This document shows, one piece after another, positions 1 through 8,719 of a DNA stretch of 64,000 bases (its first letter is position 1; every line of letters starts with the position of its first letter). The position numbers and the translations under genes were made by a program. The notes below the pieces were generated by a model that did no database searches, was not told the DNA's origin, and was given only the letters and a program-made list of their open reading frames with translations. The stretch comes from an uncultured Saprospiraceae bacterium (GTDB taxonomy: Bacteria; Bacteroidota; Bacteroidia; Chitinophagales; Saprospiraceae): assembly GCA_937980645.1 (NCBI GenBank), contig CALJPQ010000021.1, positions 1 to 64,000 of the forward strand. The letters are read 5' to 3'.

Positions 1-352
1 CAGGCAGCATCCCAAATCCATGATTCCATGGATTTCACTTTCTCCCCATTTCCGTTTTGTTTAGCCATTTATTTATGGATTGTAAACTTTAAATTTATAA
101 TTCTTTTTTATGCCGATAAATATACTTTTAAAATAACTGAAATCGTCATTAGTGCGGAGGGAAAAAATAAAAAACACAGGGATGGCAATGAGTGTTGGCT
201 TACTCGCTGTCTGTTTTTAATATCGTTTCCATGTCCTTGGTCACCTATCATAATGGTTTGTTCTTATGTTAATGTTCAGTTTTTAGTCGTCTGTTTAATG
301 GTTGCACTGTCGTCTTTTAGGCTTACTGCTAACTCTTAAATATACGAAACTT
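1..352. other. AT-rich gene-free stretch
   Basis: No supportable gene was found. The only long open frame (28-339, plus) has no ribosome-binding context, no recognisable motif and the composition of random AT-rich DNA. The stretch is clearly richer in A and T than the genes from 2.2 kb on. Together with the recombinase next door this suggests the edge of a mobile or acquired segment. Confidence 0.5.
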
Positions 353-402
353 TTGTCGTACTTTTTGTATTGTCAAGGGCAACAATACAAAAAGTACGAC
401 AA
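353..402. repeat. Perfect 21-bp inverted repeat with 8-bp spacer (loxP-like layout)
   Basis: Arm 353-373 (starting TTGTCGTAC, ending GTATTGT) is exactly complementary to arm 382-402 (starting ACAATAC, ending GTACGACAA). The spacer at 374-381 is CAAGGGCA and is asymmetric. The repeat lies 4 bp past the stop codon of the recombinase gene. Two inverted arms around an asymmetric 8-bp core is the layout of a simple tyrosine-recombinase crossover site. A transcription terminator is the alternative, but no T tract follows the stem on the recombinase strand. Confidence 0.85.
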
Positions 403-406
403 GGTC

Positions 407-1489
407 TCATTCGTTTTTTAGGTTGAGATAGTCAAACGGGCTTTTTATGCTTTCCAAAGTTCTGTTGCTGACGTGTGTGTAGCGGAGCGTGGTTTTGATG
501 TCGTTGTGTCCTAAAAGTTCTTGAATCAGTCTGATGTCGGTACCGGCCTCATGTAAGTGTGTGGCATAACTATGCCTCAGGCTATGAAACGTGACTTCTT
601 GTAAAATTCCGGCAGCGGTTTTGGCTCGCCTGAAAATCTGCTGCAAACTGCGCGTACTGTACGGGCTGCCTGGGCGCTGACCCTCAAATAGCCAGTCCTG
701 GGGTTTGTAGGCAATATAGTACTTGCGCAACAACGCCAGTATGCCTTGCGACAAGGCTACCGTTCGATCTTTTTTGCCCTTGGCGCCTTTGATGTTGATC
801 GCCATGCGGGCTGAATGGATATCCTTTACCCTTAAATTCACCACCTCGCTCACTCGTAAGCCGGCCGAATAGGCCAAATACAACATCGTCTTGTGTTTCA
901 GATTCTCCAGTTGTGAAAAAAGCCGTTCTACTTGTGCAATGGCCAGAACGTTGGGTAACATGGCCTTTTTCTTGGGCCGAGGTATCTGAATAAACATCTG
1001 CTCTCGAGCCAGCACCTGCTCGAAGTAAAACTTTACGGCATTGATCCTGCTGTGCAGGGTGTTTTCCGACAACTTCAACTCCCTGATGCAGTACAAAAAA
1101 TATGCGCGGAGTTGTTCGGGATTCAGGGTATCCACAGAAGTCTGACCTATGTGCCGAAGCAGTTGAACAAATTCGTTGCGATACGTTCGGAGGGTGTTCG
1201 GGCTGTATGCTTTGAGTTGCAGTGCCGAGGTAAGGGATGACAGCGCCGTTTCGTTGATCGGGGCAATGTCTGGCAAGGCAGCAGGCGTCGAGCCTTCAGC
1301 TTGGCTCGTCAGGCCAAACATCGCCCGGTACGAGGCGGTATCTGGCACATACCAAGCCTTTTGCGACCGGCTCCATCGGGCGCCGGCCAGTCCTTTGACT
1401 TTCTCAATGAGTGCCTGGCCATACTCAAACCGCATAAACAAGACCGCATTGCCTCTGTGGCGACCTGCGCTAAATGAGATGCCTTTCAT
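407..1489 (-). CDS. Tyrosine recombinase / integrase (XerC/D-like)
   Basis: Site-specific DNA recombinase of 360 residues. The catalytic set is complete: R212 in AGLRVSE, a beta-hairpin lysine around 237-240, H302 and R305 in HSLRH, H328 in LLGHND and the nucleophile Y337 in LRYTH. Residues about 85-165 form the SAM-like core-binding domain. The first 50 residues are an added small domain, with a GARWSRSQKAWYVP stretch, often seen on Bacteroidota integrases. A -7 box (TAACTTTG on the minus strand, 1535-1542) lies about 45 bp upstream of the start, without a clear -33 box. The gene is flanked by an IS66 remnant upstream and the perfect inverted repeat at 353-402 downstream, so it is probably part of a small mobile or integrated element. 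Its natural target is unknown. Confidence 0.93.
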   Translation of the reverse strand: MKGISFSAGRHRGNAVLFMRFEYGQALIEKVKGLAGARWSRSQKAWYVPDTASYRAMFGLTSQAEGSTPAALPDIAPINETALSSLTSALQLKAYSPNTLRTYRNEFVQLLRHIGQTSVDTLNPEQLRAYFLYCIRELKLSENTLHSRINAVKFYFEQVLAREQMFIQIPRPKKKAMLPNVLAIAQVERLFSQLENLKHKTMLYLAYSAGLRVSEVVNLRVKDIHSARMAINIKGAKGKKDRTVALSQGILALLRKYYIAYKPQDWLFEGQRPGSPYSTRSLQQIFRRAKTAAGILQEVTFHSLRHSYATHLHEAGTDIRLIQELLGHNDIKTTLRYTHVSNRTLESIKSPFDYLNLKNE

Positions 1490-1564
1490 TTTTGAAGTAG
1501 TGTTCTGTTTGACATGGTCGCATCAAACACAAGGCAAAGTTAAGATTCTTTTTAAAATATTCAC

Positions 1565-1769
1565 GTCTTTTGGTTTTTTGTAAAAACTTAGCCAGCCTGA
1601 ATGTCGCACCCGGCTTGATTGTTGAAAAACAGGACAAGGCAGAAGCAATCTGCCCGTCCTAGTGGTCGAGCAGGCGGTTAAGCAGGTTTCTACCTTTTGA
1701 GTTCTTGGGCTTGCCTCTCTCGTTCTGTTTAGGCGGCGCTCTCGGATTCCAAAACCTGAATGTTCCGAA
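1565..1769 (-). pseudogene. Decayed IS66-family transposase fragment
   Basis: Reading the minus strand from 1769, one frame gives NERGKPKNSKGRNLLNRL, matching the region just before the catalytic core end of IS66 transposases. A stop follows at 1659-1661, and the same frame then gives FRLAKFLQKTK. A neighbouring frame gives FNNQAGCDIQ, corresponding to the family's NNQAERDIR motif. The stop, the frame changes and the missing remainder show that it is dead. No terminal inverted repeats were found. It lies just upstream of the recombinase promoter. Confidence 0.6.
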
Positions 1770-2268
1770 TCAGAACGGAAACCAAATCGTTTAAAGCCAA
1801 TGGTCGTTCGATAACTTAATGAACAAAATTTATTCTTTAAAACAGTTCTACATAGACTTGGGTTATATAGCTAATTTACAAAAAACCAAGATAGGGATCG
1901 AAAATAAAGCTGCAGCATCTAATAGACGAGAAGTTTCTGCGCGCCGACCATCGAGTTGGCCAGCCTTCCAAAAGCGTCTGAGCAGAAGTTTATATGCCAG
2001 TAGGTCAACAACTAACCACAAGCGGTAGATACCGAGCGGCACGGTGCGCCCTTCGTTTTGATTGCCTCCAAAACCTCTACCAACAAGGGTTCCTGCACGA
2101 CTACCTTATTTCGAATAGCCCAAACCTATCCATCCCTTTGATAAGAGGCAATGCTTCACTTATTGCTGTCTCTTGTGCTCCGAACTTTAACCCAACTATC
2201 CCACTGCAAAAACCTAATTTTGCTCAAGCAAAAATGCTTCTTCCCTTTACAACGACGCCTGGCTCACT
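1770..2268. other. Gene-free stretch between IS remnant and aminotransferase
   Basis: Short open frames here (1819-2028 and 1994-2314, plus) carry no recognisable motif, and the second overlaps the aminotransferase start. A possible -7 box TAATTTTG sits at 2215-2222, about 46 bp before the aminotransferase start, but no TTG lies at the right distance upstream. The segment may include further decayed insertion-sequence DNA, but nothing can be named. Confidence 0.4.
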
Positions 2269-3549
2269 ATGCTCAACCGACGCAGCTTCATCCGCCAAAC
2301 CGCTCTGGCCTTAGGCGCCCTCGCCCTGCACCACGACGCCCGTGCCGCCTTCTTCCCGCCCGACACTACCCTACCCGCTCCGCAAGGTGAAGGCGAAGAC
2401 GACTTCTGGCGCCAGATCCGCGCCGCTTTTGCCGCCAGCCCTACCCTCATCAACCTCAACAACGGCGGCGTCTGCCCGGCCCCTCGCGCTGCGCTGGATG
2501 CCTTAGACTACTACAACCGCATGTGCAACGAAGCGCCCTCCTATTATATGTGGCGCATCCTCGACCAAGACCGCGAGCCGCTGCGCCAAGGTCTGGCCGA
2601 CCTGGCCGGCGCCGACCCGGAGGAAATCGCCCTCAACCGCAATGCCACCGAAGCCCTCAACACCATCATCTTCGGCCTCAACCTCAAGGCCGGCGACGAG
2701 GTGGTACTGTCCCACTTCGACTACCCCAACATGATGAACGCCTGGAAACAGCGCGAAAAACGCGACGGCATCCGCCTCAATTGGGTAGACCTGCGCCTGC
2801 CCAGCGAAGACGAGGACTACTTAGTGAATGCCTACGTGTCGCGTTTCACCCCTCGCACGCGCGTAGTGCATCTGACGCACGTCATCAACTGGTGCGGCCA
2901 GATACTCCCCGTGCGCCGCATCGCTGACGCTGCGCACGCCCGCGGCATCGAGGTCATCGTGGACGGCGCCCATTCCTTTGCCCTGCTCGACTATCGCATC
3001 CCCGACCTGGGCTGCGACTACTTCGGCACCAGCCTCCACAAATGGCTCTGCGCGCCCTTCGGAAACGGCATGCTCTGGATTCGGCGCGATAAGATCGCTA
3101 ACGTCTGGGCACTGCTGTCTAACGACAAACCCGACGGCGACAACATCCGCAAGTTTGAAAGCCTTGGTACCCGCAGCTTCCCCGCCGAAATGGCCACCGG
3201 CTACTCGCTCGACCTGCACAATCTTATCGGCACCGCCCGCAAACAGCAGCGCCTCCACTACCTGAAAAATTATTGGATGGAGCGCGTCCGCGACGTGCCC
3301 AGTATCCGCTTCTACACCTCCACCGACCCGCGCTGGGGCTGTGCCATCGGCGTCTTCGGCATCGAAGGCCTCTCAGGCAACGACATCAGCGAAGCCCTCT
3401 TCCGAGACCACAAAATCCACACCGTCGCCATCGTATGGCAAAACCTCGATGGCGTGCGCGTTACGCCCAATGTCTATACCATGGAAAGCGACCTCGACCG
3501 CCTAGTGCAGGGCATTCGCCGCATCGCCCAGCAGCGCGAAAAGCGGTAA
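2269..3549 (+). CDS. Exported PLP-dependent aminotransferase class V / isopenicillin-N epimerase-like protein
   Basis: A protein of 426 residues with the fold type I PLP-dependent class V aminotransferase layout. The cofactor aspartate is in VDGAHSF and the Schiff-base lysine is in TSLHKWL. The closest family known to me is the isopenicillin-N epimerase/CefD-like group, whose members act on very different substrates, so the substrate here is unknown. The first 27 residues form a twin-arginine signal (NRRSFIRQTALALGALAL, then AxA near residue 27), which predicts export of a folded, cofactor-loaded enzyme to the periplasm. The start at 2269 gives the complete Tat motif. It stands alone, with no operon partner. 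Confidence 0.85.
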   Translation: MLNRRSFIRQTALALGALALHHDARAAFFPPDTTLPAPQGEGEDDFWRQIRAAFAASPTLINLNNGGVCPAPRAALDALDYYNRMCNEAPSYYMWRILDQDREPLRQGLADLAGADPEEIALNRNATEALNTIIFGLNLKAGDEVVLSHFDYPNMMNAWKQREKRDGIRLNWVDLRLPSEDEDYLVNAYVSRFTPRTRVVHLTHVINWCGQILPVRRIADAAHARGIEVIVDGAHSFALLDYRIPDLGCDYFGTSLHKWLCAPFGNGMLWIRRDKIANVWALLSNDKPDGDNIRKFESLGTRSFPAEMATGYSLDLHNLIGTARKQQRLHYLKNYWMERVRDVPSIRFYTSTDPRWGCAIGVFGIEGLSGNDISEALFRDHKIHTVAIVWQNLDGVRVTPNVYTMESDLDRLVQGIRRIAQQREKR

Positions 3550-3612
3550 GCCCGCAGCGATAACACCACGGAAAGGAAGTATTCCAGAGGCATTCGTCCG
3601 GCGGGCAATTTC

Positions 3613-3711
3613 ATATCTCGCGAAATCTGCCCTAAAAAGCGCATTTCCGCGAGATAAGGGCGCTCTATATCGCGGAATGTGGTAGATTTGCCCTACATTC
3701 CGCGAGATAAG
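3613..3711. promoter_or_regulatory. Two tandem palindromes around a -7 box, probable operator
   Basis: Four copies of an element with core TTCCGCGAGATA alternate in orientation: 3613-3626 (minus), 3642-3658 (plus), 3666-3680 (minus) and 3695-3711 (plus). They form two palindromic units of about 45-55 bp in tandem. Both inner loops contain TGCCCTA. In the second unit the loop carries TAGATTTG at 3683-3690, a good Bacteroidota -7 box, so the half-sites bracket the likely promoter of the AAA ATPase that starts at 3722. A dimeric repressor, possibly the ATPase product itself, is the simplest reading. Confidence 0.65.
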
Positions 3712-3721
3712 CACTTCAGGT

Positions 3722-5155
3722 ATGGGTTTGATAGGTCGAAAAGATGAAAAACGATCTTTGGAAATGGCCTTAGCCTCCGACAAGGCGGAGTTGGTGGCCG
3801 TTATCGGGCGGCGGCGCGTGGGCAAAACTTTTCTGGTGCGCTCGGTGTATGGCGACCGGATTGCCTTTGAAATTTCCGGTTTGCAGAACGGCAATACAGA
3901 GATGCAGCTGCAAAACTTTGCTTTGGCCGTGCGCTATGCGGGCTTAGACGATGCCATAGAACCACCCAAAAACTGGATGCAGGCCTTCTTCGAGCTCAGC
4001 CGCCTCTTGGAACGGCGAACACATCCGGAGAAAGTGGTGCTTTTCTTCGATGAATTTCCCTGGCTGGCAACGCGCCGGTCCGACTTTTTACAGGGCTTTG
4101 GCTTTTTCTGGAACAGCTGGGCCGTTAAGAAGAACGTGGTCGTGGTCATTTGCGGCTCGGCCGCTTCATGGATGATTCACAAGGTGATTAATGACCGCGG
4201 CGGCCTGCACAACCGCGTAACGCGCCTGCTGCATCTGGCGCCGTTCAACCTGCGGGAAACGGAGCAATTATTGCACGCTCGTGGCATTCCCTATCCGCCC
4301 TTCCAGGTCCTGGAGGTTTACTTAGCACTTGGCGGCATCCCGATGTATCTGGAACTGCTGGATGCCGGGCTTTCGCCGACGGAGAACATTCACCGGCTGT
4401 GCTTCGAGGCGTCGGGCTACTTGCGCCATGAATTTCAGAACTTGTATGCTGCGCTGTTTGAGCATCACGAAGCACACGTTTCCGTTGTGCGGGCGCTCGC
4501 AGCCAAACGACAAGGAATGACGCGGGAAGCGCTCCTGCAGGCCACTAAACTGACGGATGGGGGGGGCTTCAGCAAAGTACTGGATGAACTTACTTTGTCG
4601 GGCTTCGTCGGGCGTTTCGGCGCCTACGGCAAAAAGAAAAAAGACGCAGTGTATCGCCTCATGGACCCGTACTCGCTGTTCTATCTGCATTTCATTGAAG
4701 AAGCACTGCTCAACCCTACGGCCGACTTCCGGCAAATAGCACAATCGCAACGATACCTTTCGTGGGCAGGTTTCAGCTACGAAAACGTGTGTTTGACCCA
4801 CCTGCACCAGATTAAGCAAGCTTTAGGCATCAGCGGTGTACGCACCAGCGTCCATACGTTCTATGCTTTGCCCGAAGATGGCTTGCCGGGTGCCCAAATA
4901 GACCTCCTCATCGAACGGGCTGACCGCTGCGCGCATATGTGCGAAGTCAAATTCGCCAGCACACCCTACGCACTGAGCAAAGCCGAAATAGACAGGTGGC
5001 GGGTGCGCCAGGCCGTCTTCCGGCACCACACCGGCTATAAATTTCACCTCTTTAACACGCTTATTACTACCTTTGGTGTGGCCGGAAACACCGCAGCTGG
5101 CGTAGCCGACCAGGTGCTCGTTTTGGAAGACCTTTTTCGGGAAATTCCCGCTTAG
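3722..5155 (+). CDS. Archaeal-type AAA ATPase with C-terminal DUF234 nuclease-like domain
   Basis: ATPase of 477 residues in the PF01637/DUF234 family. Walker A is GRRRVGKT at 29-36 and Walker B is VVLFFDE at 105-111. A sensor-like CGSAASW segment and an arginine-rich NRVTRLLHL follow. The middle has a winged-helix-like region. The C-terminal third has D394 in QIDLLIERAD followed by E408-V-K410 in MCEVKF, spaced as in PD-(D/E)XK nuclease folds. The biological role of this family is poorly known; roles in DNA handling or toxin-antitoxin-like behaviour have been suggested. The double palindrome immediately upstream implies tight, probably autogenous regulation. It is not in an operon: the next gene begins 82 bp downstream and encodes an unrelated lipoprotein. 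Confidence 0.9.
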   Translation: MGLIGRKDEKRSLEMALASDKAELVAVIGRRRVGKTFLVRSVYGDRIAFEISGLQNGNTEMQLQNFALAVRYAGLDDAIEPPKNWMQAFFELSRLLERRTHPEKVVLFFDEFPWLATRRSDFLQGFGFFWNSWAVKKNVVVVICGSAASWMIHKVINDRGGLHNRVTRLLHLAPFNLRETEQLLHARGIPYPPFQVLEVYLALGGIPMYLELLDAGLSPTENIHRLCFEASGYLRHEFQNLYAALFEHHEAHVSVVRALAAKRQGMTREALLQATKLTDGGGFSKVLDELTLSGFVGRFGAYGKKKKDAVYRLMDPYSLFYLHFIEEALLNPTADFRQIAQSQRYLSWAGFSYENVCLTHLHQIKQALGISGVRTSVHTFYALPEDGLPGAQIDLLIERADRCAHMCEVKFASTPYALSKAEIDRWRVRQAVFRHHTGYKFHLFNTLITTFGVAGNTAAGVADQVLVLEDLFREIPA

Positions 5156-5237
5156 TGATAAGCAAGAGGTACCGCCGGATAACAAAACAACACCAGTCTT
5201 GGGATACCCATCTTCCACATAAATACCGCTTCCATTC

Positions 5238-5714
5238 ATGACACCCTGTCGCCTCCTTCTTGTCTTTGCCCTGCTGAGCACCTTGGCCTGCCGCCCTGTT
5301 ATTGACCCCATAGGCAAAGACCTGCTGGTTGAGCTCCAGACCGGCGCCTGTTTCGGCTATTGCCCAGTCATTCGCCTGAGCGTTTATACCAGTGGGCGCG
5401 TCGAATACGAGGGCAAGCAATTTGCCGAGCGCCAGGGCCGCGCCAGTTTCCAGCTCACCTACGACGAAATGCGCCAGCTGCGCCGCCAGATGAAAAAAAC
5501 CAACGTGTGCCAATACCCCGAGCGCATCCCCTCTGAGGTCATGGACGCCCCTTGGTCCACACTGACGACCACCTGCCGCGGCCAGACGAAAAGCGTATTG
5601 GGCTCTGTGGACCGGCCCAGGCCGCTGCTCGATTTAGAAAACCTGCTGCGCAACTTCGCCGAAGCCCGCGGCTACCAGACGCGGCGCGGCGTGCCGCCCA
5701 CTACCGAGGAATAG
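5238..5714 (+). CDS. DUF6438-type lipoprotein
   Basis: A small envelope protein of 158 residues. The N-terminus is a lipoprotein signal with lipobox STLAC and Cys18 as the lipidation site. The segment TGACFGYCPVIRLSVYTSGRVEYEG is typical of DUF6438, in which a CFGxCP motif precedes two beta strands. Two further cysteines (Q-x-C near 95, TTTC near 113) could form a disulfide in the periplasm. The function of the family is unknown. It is convergent with the CHAT gene across a 135-bp gap that holds nothing recognisable. Confidence 0.75.
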   Translation: MTPCRLLLVFALLSTLACRPVIDPIGKDLLVELQTGACFGYCPVIRLSVYTSGRVEYEGKQFAERQGRASFQLTYDEMRQLRRQMKKTNVCQYPERIPSEVMDAPWSTLTTTCRGQTKSVLGSVDRPRPLLDLENLLRNFAEARGYQTRRGVPPTTEE

Positions 5715-5849
5715 ACAACTGTTTCGGTGAAAGTCTTCTTTGCGGTCGCTGGAATTTTCTTCTTTCACTGCATCGAAACACTGCTGCGGCCTCTGCGCTT
5801 TTTTAACCTATCACCCTGCAGCAGCCTTGCTTGATGAGGTCAGTTACCG

Positions 5850-8687
5850 TCAGCTCCGTCTAAAGCGACCGCGTTTTCTTCGATATTTTACCAACAGCCA
5901 TACTGCTCCGGCCATGACTACAGCCATTGCCCCCCACTTCGCCAGTGCACCCTGCCATGAGCATTGCTGCCAGCGAATGCGCCCTGTATCTCCGATGTAC
6001 ACCAAAGCAGCCCAGTAGTAGGGCGATTTCTGGAAGGCAGGGATGTCTTCATCGTCCAAATAGCTGAGTTTGGCAGCGTGCAGGGCGATGTCTTTAGGCG
6101 CGTCTTTCCTCAAATAGTGGTACATCTTTGTCAGAATGGACGCTGTAGCTGACTCATTGATGACCCAGAGCGAGGTTACCAGCCCTTTCGAGCCGGCATA
6201 GGTAAAGGCTCTGGCCATACTCATAACCCCTTCGCCATCGTGAAAGTTGCCAAGCCCGCTTTCGCAGGCGCTCAACACTACTAGGTCAGCTTGAAGCGAT
6301 AGCGAATAGGCCTTGGGCAGCAACACTGGGCCATCGTAAAATTCAATCGCGGGCTCTCCGCCATGGGCATAAGCGGTGGCATGGGTGGACAGGTTCAAGA
6401 CGGCATATTCGGGCGCAGCATTCTCAAAAAGGCTCCATGCTGCTTCCTCTGACATCAGGATGCGGCTTGCACACATGTCGCGAGCGGGCGTTTCCTGCAG
6501 GCTGTACTGCAATGGGCTTAGGTTGTGCCGGCCCTTTTCAAATATTGGAGCAGCCTGAAGGATATTGGCCTTTGGGGAAAAAGCCATGCGAGATTGCACC
6601 TCAAATACAGCCATCGAATAGGCATAGCACACCGAATACTGACGCAGGAGCCATGGGGCTTGCTGCCAGTTTTTCAAGTGGTTTTCCGTAATGAGGGCCT
6701 CAAAGGGCAAAAAGGCCAGCCATCGGTCGGGGATTATCAGCAAGTGGCTGGCCTCTATGGAGGCCTGCCGAAGAGCCGGCAGCACCAATTGTTGATACGT
6801 GGAGAATGCGAGGTCTCTGTAGGCCGTTAAGCCATCTGGCGGAGGGTTTTTGGCCTGCATCAATCGGAGTAGCTGTTGTACCGCTGCGGCGTGCTCGTTT
6901 GGCCGCGGTATGCGCGTCCAGGCAGGTCGTTTGCCGTGTTGTACCGAAAACACTTCAATGTTGTCGTTTCCGACAAAATACTCGAGAATGCCGTATGTGG
7001 GAATCTGTGCGGCCAATTGCGATACCGAAGTGGCCGACCAGTGCGTGGAATGGTGGAAAACAGCCTTCCAGGCGGGGGTTTTCTGCTCCTCGGATTGCAG
7101 GCGGTCGAGCAGTTGTTGGCGCTGCCGGAGCCATTCCGTGCGCTGCGGTGCGTTTGGCTCCAATATGAGCTGTTGCTCCACCCAGGCCAGCTGGCGCCGT
7201 ATTCGGACCACTTCCTTCAATCGCGACGAAGGCTGGCCGGGATGTTGCTGATGGTATAGACGCAGCAGATTGTCTAAAAGCAATACCGCTCTGGCGCGCT
7301 CTGCAATGGCCCACCCTTCCAGCAGGTATCGTTCTTCGCCCGTTTGCTGCCAGAGCGCATAGGCGACATCAAGGGCTTTCTCTTCGTATTTTCTTTGCTG
7401 GGCTACCAGCGTGAGCCTGGACGACTCATATTGCAACGCAAAGCGCAGACGGGTGTCGGTCAGCCAGGCCATTTGAAAGCAACGCAAAGCAGTGTGCAGC
7501 AGCTCCGTTTGGTGGTTTTGCTCGTACAGTTCAAAGCAAGCAGCGGCTTTGCCTCTTAGGGCTGCGGAGAGGGTATTTTCTTCGTAAATACGAGTAGAGT
7601 CTGGCACAGCCCAGATATCGTCGGGCGGGAACGCCGGAATCAAATCGGCCAGCGCCTGCTGGAAAGCACGCAGGGCGATGTCTGGCTGATGGCGCTTCAA
7701 ATACAACTCGCCAATGGCCACCTGAATTTTCCCGACGTCGCGGTGCCGGGTAGTGCCAATGACGCTGGCTTTTAAGCGCAGCGCCGCCTTGTAGGCTGCC
7801 AGCGCTTCGGAATAGGCTTGCCGATGGCTTAGCAAACGGCCCTTTAACAAAAGCGCACCGGCGAGGTAGTCCTCCACATTCTCGGCGTCGGCGTACCCAC
7901 GCGCTTTTTTCAACCAAAAGAAAGATTTCTTAAGGTGAAAATCGGCACTATCGGCGCATCTGGCGCATTCCTCGTCAAAATAGGCCTGAGCCATAGATAG
8001 GTGCAAAAGCCCGCGCTGGGCGGGTGCAATGCCTCTGACGTTCAGCCCCTGTGCGAAAACACGGCGAGCATTGCCGTAGTGGCCCTCATTCCACCAGGTA
8101 AGCCCTAGGTTGTTGTAAATACCCGCCAGAGCAGAATGGGCAGTGGCGGAAAATTTTTCCAACGTTACTTCGTACAGTGCCCGGGCTTTTTCATTGTCGC
8201 CCAAACGGGTATGATGCGCCCCCAGCGGCAGCACCAGGTAGTCCAACACTTCGAATTCAGGGGGCGACCACCTTTGCCAGGCCAACCATGCCGCTTCGTA
8301 GGCCTCCACCGACTCCAGAATGCGCCCGGTTTTATACAGGTGGTAACCTTCGTTGACCTTCACCCAAATGAAAGCTTCTCCTTCCGTAGTATTCTCCGGC
8401 TGCCGCCATGCCGAGCGCAAAGCGGTCTTTAAAATAGCCAGAGCGCGCTCCGGATAGTCAAAGTGTAGGGCCTGCCAGTCCCACATCCAATATAGCCAGC
8501 CGGCGAGGTCGTCTTTTTGGCGAAACGCTGTGTATTGCTCAGGATAAAGACCGTACAGCGAGTCTCCCTTAAAGTCGCTGCGCCTCATTTCTAGAGAAAA
8601 AACTGGCTGGTGGCCCGCCTGCGCCTTACCGGCAAGCGGCAGCACAAACAAGAGGAAAATGAGGTAAAAGCGTTGCTGTGGCGACAT
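5850..8687 (-). CDS. TPR-CHAT protein, membrane-anchored caspase-like peptidase
   Basis: A protein of 945 residues from the Met at 8687. An in-frame start at 8750 would overlap the upstream gene and spoil the signal peptide, which begins MSPQQRFYLIFLLFVLPLAG. Residues about 30-450 are tetratricopeptide repeats, then a coiled-coil-rich linker, then a C-terminal CHAT domain with the predicted catalytic pair H769 (NLSTHAT) and C808 (LSACESG). A single membrane span at about 919-933 is followed by a basic tail, KYRRKRGRFRR. The topology places the TPRs and peptidase outside the cytoplasm, anchored by the C-terminus. CHAT is a separase/caspase-like cysteine peptidase fold; TPR partners usually confer substrate recognition. 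The gene starts 32 bp after the PKD protein gene and is probably co-transcribed with it. The substrate is unknown. Confidence 0.88.
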   Translation of the reverse strand: MSPQQRFYLIFLLFVLPLAGKAQAGHQPVFSLEMRRSDFKGDSLYGLYPEQYTAFRQKDDLAGWLYWMWDWQALHFDYPERALAILKTALRSAWRQPENTTEGEAFIWVKVNEGYHLYKTGRILESVEAYEAAWLAWQRWSPPEFEVLDYLVLPLGAHHTRLGDNEKARALYEVTLEKFSATAHSALAGIYNNLGLTWWNEGHYGNARRVFAQGLNVRGIAPAQRGLLHLSMAQAYFDEECARCADSADFHLKKSFFWLKKARGYADAENVEDYLAGALLLKGRLLSHRQAYSEALAAYKAALRLKASVIGTTRHRDVGKIQVAIGELYLKRHQPDIALRAFQQALADLIPAFPPDDIWAVPDSTRIYEENTLSAALRGKAAACFELYEQNHQTELLHTALRCFQMAWLTDTRLRFALQYESSRLTLVAQQRKYEEKALDVAYALWQQTGEERYLLEGWAIAERARAVLLLDNLLRLYHQQHPGQPSSRLKEVVRIRRQLAWVEQQLILEPNAPQRTEWLRQRQQLLDRLQSEEQKTPAWKAVFHHSTHWSATSVSQLAAQIPTYGILEYFVGNDNIEVFSVQHGKRPAWTRIPRPNEHAAAVQQLLRLMQAKNPPPDGLTAYRDLAFSTYQQLVLPALRQASIEASHLLIIPDRWLAFLPFEALITENHLKNWQQAPWLLRQYSVCYAYSMAVFEVQSRMAFSPKANILQAAPIFEKGRHNLSPLQYSLQETPARDMCASRILMSEEAAWSLFENAAPEYAVLNLSTHATAYAHGGEPAIEFYDGPVLLPKAYSLSLQADLVVLSACESGLGNFHDGEGVMSMARAFTYAGSKGLVTSLWVINESATASILTKMYHYLRKDAPKDIALHAAKLSYLDDEDIPAFQKSPYYWAALVYIGDTGRIRWQQCSWQGALAKWGAMAVVMAGAVWLLVKYRRKRGRFRRS

Positions 8688-8719
8688 GCGAAGCCTCTCC
8701 ACTAAGCGAATGGGGCGGG

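Noticed and set aside
28..339. 103-codon open frame
   Set aside because: AT-rich random composition, no motif and no start context.
353..402. Integron attC or attI site
   Set aside because: The RYYYAAC and GTTRRRY core boxes of attC are missing, and the recombinase lacks the extra helix typical of IntI.
1819..2314. Two overlapping plus-strand frames before the aminotransferase
   Set aside because: No recognisable domain; the second runs into the aminotransferase coding region in another frame.
2821..3258. Minus-strand frame in the aminotransferase gene
   Set aside because: Shadow of the real gene in GC-rich DNA; no family motif.
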